From Rubrobacter sp. (GTDB taxonomy: Bacteria > Actinomycetota > Rubrobacteria > Rubrobacterales > Rubrobacteraceae): a stretch of DNA of 6,026 nucleotides. Numbering within the stretch: the stretch's first letter is position 1; every line of letters begins with the position of its first letter. The notes beneath the pieces are model-generated. The model was not told the origin of the DNA. It saw only the letters and a program-made list of their open reading frames with translations, and did no database searches. Of the stretch, positions 4,178 through 6,026 are shown piece by piece. Position numbers and translations under genes: made by a program. The DNA is taken from contig JADDPR010000450.1 in NCBI GenBank assembly GCA_016781775.1, positions 9,369-15,394 on the forward strand, given 5' to 3'.

Positions 4178-5353
4178 ATGAGCGTCAAGTGGCGAGAGCA
4201 AGCAGCGGGGTGGACCGACTGGCTAATCGCCCTCGCTTTGGGAGGTTCGGCGCTCTACGAGATTTGGCTGCATCCCATCTTCGACGAGGGGATTCCCGGA
4301 CCGCGCCTGACAAACACGCTGCTGTTCCTCTTTATCAGCCTGCCGTTTGCCTGGCGACGGCGGGTCCCGGTGGCGGTGTTGTTTGTCGTCGTGGCGTCGA
4401 CCCATGTCCAGGGCGAGTTCTTCGACACTTCCGACCAGTGGCCTCTGCAGAGCTTCCTTGCTTTGCTTTTGGCCTTCTACTCGGTGGCGGCTCATGGAGA
4501 GCCGCGACGTGCTATCTACGGTGGGATGGTTGCCGGAGCAGTAGTCGTAGCGATGGCGCTTCCCGGTCTATTCGCGGGCGAGAATCCGGGCGACATAATC
4601 CCCGCGTGGTTGTTCTTAGGCGCGGCCTGGTTGATGGGATGGACGCTCCACAAGCGTCGAGTGCAGGCCGTGCGGTTGGAGGACCGGGCAGCCCAACTGG
4701 AGATCGAGCGCGAGGAGAAGGCGCGGGCCGCCGTCGCCGAGGAGCGAGCACGGATCTCCCGGGAGTTGCACGACGTGGTGGCCCACAGCGTGAGCGTGAT
4801 GGTGGTGCAGGCGCAGGCCGCCCAGCGCCTGATTGGGGCCGAACAAACGGAGCTTCGGCAGCAGGCTCTGGCCTCCATCGAGACGACCGGGCGCCAGGCG
4901 CTCGTGGAGATGCGTCGGTTGCTCGGGGTCCTGCGCCGCACCGACGCGGACCTCTCGCTGGCCCCTCAGCCTGGCCTCGGAAGCCTCGACGACTTGATCG
5001 GGCAGATGCGCGACGCCGGGTTGCCCGTAGAGATCCACATCGAGGGCGAGTCCGAGCCGCTGCCGCCCGGCGTGGACCTCTCCGCCTACCGGATCGTGCA
5101 GGAGGCCCTCACCAACACCCTCAAGCACGCCGGTACTGCCCGTGCCCGAGTGACGATCCGTTACCGCACAGACGAGGTCGAACTGGAGGTAACCGACGAT
5201 GGCGCCGGTACTGGCAAGGGCGGAGGTTCAGGGCAGGGTCTCATAGGGATGCGCGAGCGCGTCGCGATCTACGGCGGCGTCTTCCAGAGCGGCAGACAGG
5301 ACGGCGGCTACCTCGTGCGGGCGTGGCTACCACTGGACGCGGACCGGCCGTGA
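4178..5353 (+). CDS. Membrane sensor histidine kinase, HisKA_3/HATPase_c (NarX/DesK-like)
   Basis: A 391-aa inner-membrane kinase. Six predicted helices lie at about 14-30, 44-60, 63-78, 90-106, 111-133 and 140-157, with no large extracellular domain, suggesting membrane-state or intramembrane sensing. A charged coiled-coil linker (about 159-190) leads to the HisKA_3 dimerisation domain. Its motif ARISRELHDVVAHSVSVMVV (191-210) carries the phospho-accepting His198. The ATPase domain has N-box QEALTNTLKHA (308-318), G1 DDGAG (340-344) and G2 GQGLIGMRER (352-361). All essential residues look intact. The frame is open upstream to ATGs at 4142, 4139 and 4073. I chose 4178 because homologues usually begin just before the first helix and the inverted repeat lies upstream of it, but no clear ribosome binding site precedes 4178. 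For 4073 there is only a TAGGG at 4 nt and GGAGGAGG at 14 nt. Its stop overlaps the regulator's GTG. The ligand is unknown. Confidence 0.92.
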   Translation: MSVKWREQAAGWTDWLIALALGGSALYEIWLHPIFDEGIPGPRLTNTLLFLFISLPFAWRRRVPVAVLFVVVASTHVQGEFFDTSDQWPLQSFLALLLAFYSVAAHGEPRRAIYGGMVAGAVVVAMALPGLFAGENPGDIIPAWLFLGAAWLMGWTLHKRRVQAVRLEDRAAQLEIEREEKARAAVAEERARISRELHDVVAHSVSVMVVQAQAAQRLIGAEQTELRQQALASIETTGRQALVEMRRLLGVLRRTDADLSLAPQPGLGSLDDLIGQMRDAGLPVEIHIEGESEPLPPGVDLSAYRIVQEALTNTLKHAGTARARVTIRYRTDEVELEVTDDGAGTGKGGGSGQGLIGMRERVAIYGGVFQSGRQDGGYLVRAWLPLDADRP

Positions 5354-6012
5354 GCGTGCGCGTCATCGTAGCCGACGATCAGGAGTTGGTGCGCACCGGT
5401 TTCCGGGTTATCCTCGACTCCGAGCCGGACATCGAAGTCGTCGGGGAAGCGGGTGACGGACAGCAGGCGATCGAAGCCGCCCGGCGACACAATCCCGACG
5501 TCGTCCTCATGGACATCCGCATGCCTCACCTCGACGGACTGGAGGCCACCCGCAGGATCGTGACCGACCCTGACGCAGGGCCGCGAGTCTTGATCCTGAC
5601 CACCTTCGACCTCGATGAGTACGTATACGAGGCGCTCCGCTCCGGCGCCAGCGGCTTTTTACTCAAGGACGGACCAGTGGACCAGCTCCTCTCGGCGGTG
5701 CGCGTCGTGGCGCGGGGTGACGCTTTGCTCGCTCCGCAGATCACCCGCCGCCTCATCGCCGAGTTCTCACGTCGGCCACACCCCACCGCACTACCCGACC
5801 GATTGGAGATGCTGACCGGGCGGGAGTTGGAGGTGCTAAAGCTTGTCGCTCGCGGTTTCTCCAACTCCGAGATCGCGGAAGAACTCTACGTGGCGGAGAC
5901 GACGATCAGGACCCACGTGGGACGCATCCTGACCAAACTAGGCTTGCGCGACCGGGTGCAGGCGGTCGTCTTGGCCTACGAGATCGGCCTGGTACGGCCA
6001 GGTGCGCCGTAG
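5350..6012 (+). CDS. NarL/FixJ-family response regulator (REC + LuxR HTH)
   Basis: A 220-aa cytoplasmic transcription regulator of normal length. The receiver domain (about 3-120) has the acidic pair D9-D10, phospho-accepting D55 in VVLMDIRMP, T84 in LILTTF and K106 in FLLKDGP, all as expected for a phosphorylatable receiver. A linker (about 121-151) leads to the LuxR-type helix-turn-helix: LTGRELEVLKLVARGFSNSE (155-174), then IAEELYVAETTIRTHVGRIL with its recognition helix near 183-195. The GTG at 5350 overlaps the kinase TGA at 5351-5353, so the two are translationally coupled, the usual cognate-pair arrangement; a second GTG at 5356 is less likely. The predicted role is activation or repression after phosphotransfer from His198 of the kinase, possibly at the inverted repeat at 4125-4144. 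The frame is also open through most of the kinase gene upstream, but that part is not coding. Confidence 0.95.
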   Translation: MSVRVIVADDQELVRTGFRVILDSEPDIEVVGEAGDGQQAIEAARRHNPDVVLMDIRMPHLDGLEATRRIVTDPDAGPRVLILTTFDLDEYVYEALRSGASGFLLKDGPVDQLLSAVRVVARGDALLAPQITRRLIAEFSRRPHPTALPDRLEMLTGRELEVLKLVARGFSNSEIAEELYVAETTIRTHVGRILTKLGLRDRVQAVVLAYEIGLVRPGAP

Positions 6013-6026
6013 GGTGGCCGAAGGCA

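Noticed and set aside
4189..6012. A 607-codon open frame running through the kinase gene into the response regulator
   Set aside because: Only the part from 5350 matches a protein family. The upstream part is the +1 shadow of the kinase gene, with Arg/Gly/Ala-rich sequence and no domain; it stays open because the DNA is GC-rich.

Overview
The window is GC-rich bacterial chromosome. Coding runs are close to 70% G+C by eye, genes begin at TTG and GTG as well as ATG, and several starts follow strong purine-rich ribosome binding sites. Together with a YmdB-type phosphodiesterase and a HisKA_3/NarL-type two-component pair, this suggests a deep-branching actinobacterium of the Rubrobacter kind. That assignment is inference; no rRNA or other taxonomic marker is present.

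Region 1 (1-2350, + strand) is a compact probable operon. It holds the 3' end of a MaoC/hotdog-type dehydratase, a YmdB-family metallophosphoesterase whose TTG start overlaps the preceding stop codon, a complete enoyl-CoA hydratase with both catalytic glutamates, and a PaaI-type hotdog thioesterase. Three of the four products act on acyl-CoA-type substrates, so the region looks like fatty-acid or acyl-CoA metabolism with a nucleotide phosphodiesterase embedded in it.

Region 2 (2351-3356) is degenerate. On the - strand, ending 7 nt from the thioesterase stop, lies a wreck of two unrelated genes. The N-terminal third of a class I SAM-dependent methyltransferase, with an intact ribosome binding site, is frameshifted inside its SAM-binding loop. 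It then runs without a stop into a C-terminal fragment of an FAD-dependent monooxygenase. Upstream is about 500 nt of lower-GC DNA with no convincing gene but with hairpins at 2852-2875 and 3277-3310.

Region 3 (3357-6026) is a signalling locus. A six-helix membrane protein on the - strand is divergent from a membrane histidine kinase and a LuxR/NarL-type response regulator, whose start and stop codons overlap. The roughly 170-nt divergent intergenic region contains a perfect 8+4+8 inverted repeat (4125-4144), a candidate operator for the response regulator. The simplest model is an autoregulated two-component system that also controls, or is modulated by, the divergent membrane protein.

I saw no CRISPR array, tRNA, rRNA, intact insertion sequence or phage gene. 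The most unusual items are the methyltransferase/monooxygenase chimera and the inverted repeat in the divergent promoter region. I did not find a convincing undescribed multi-gene system.
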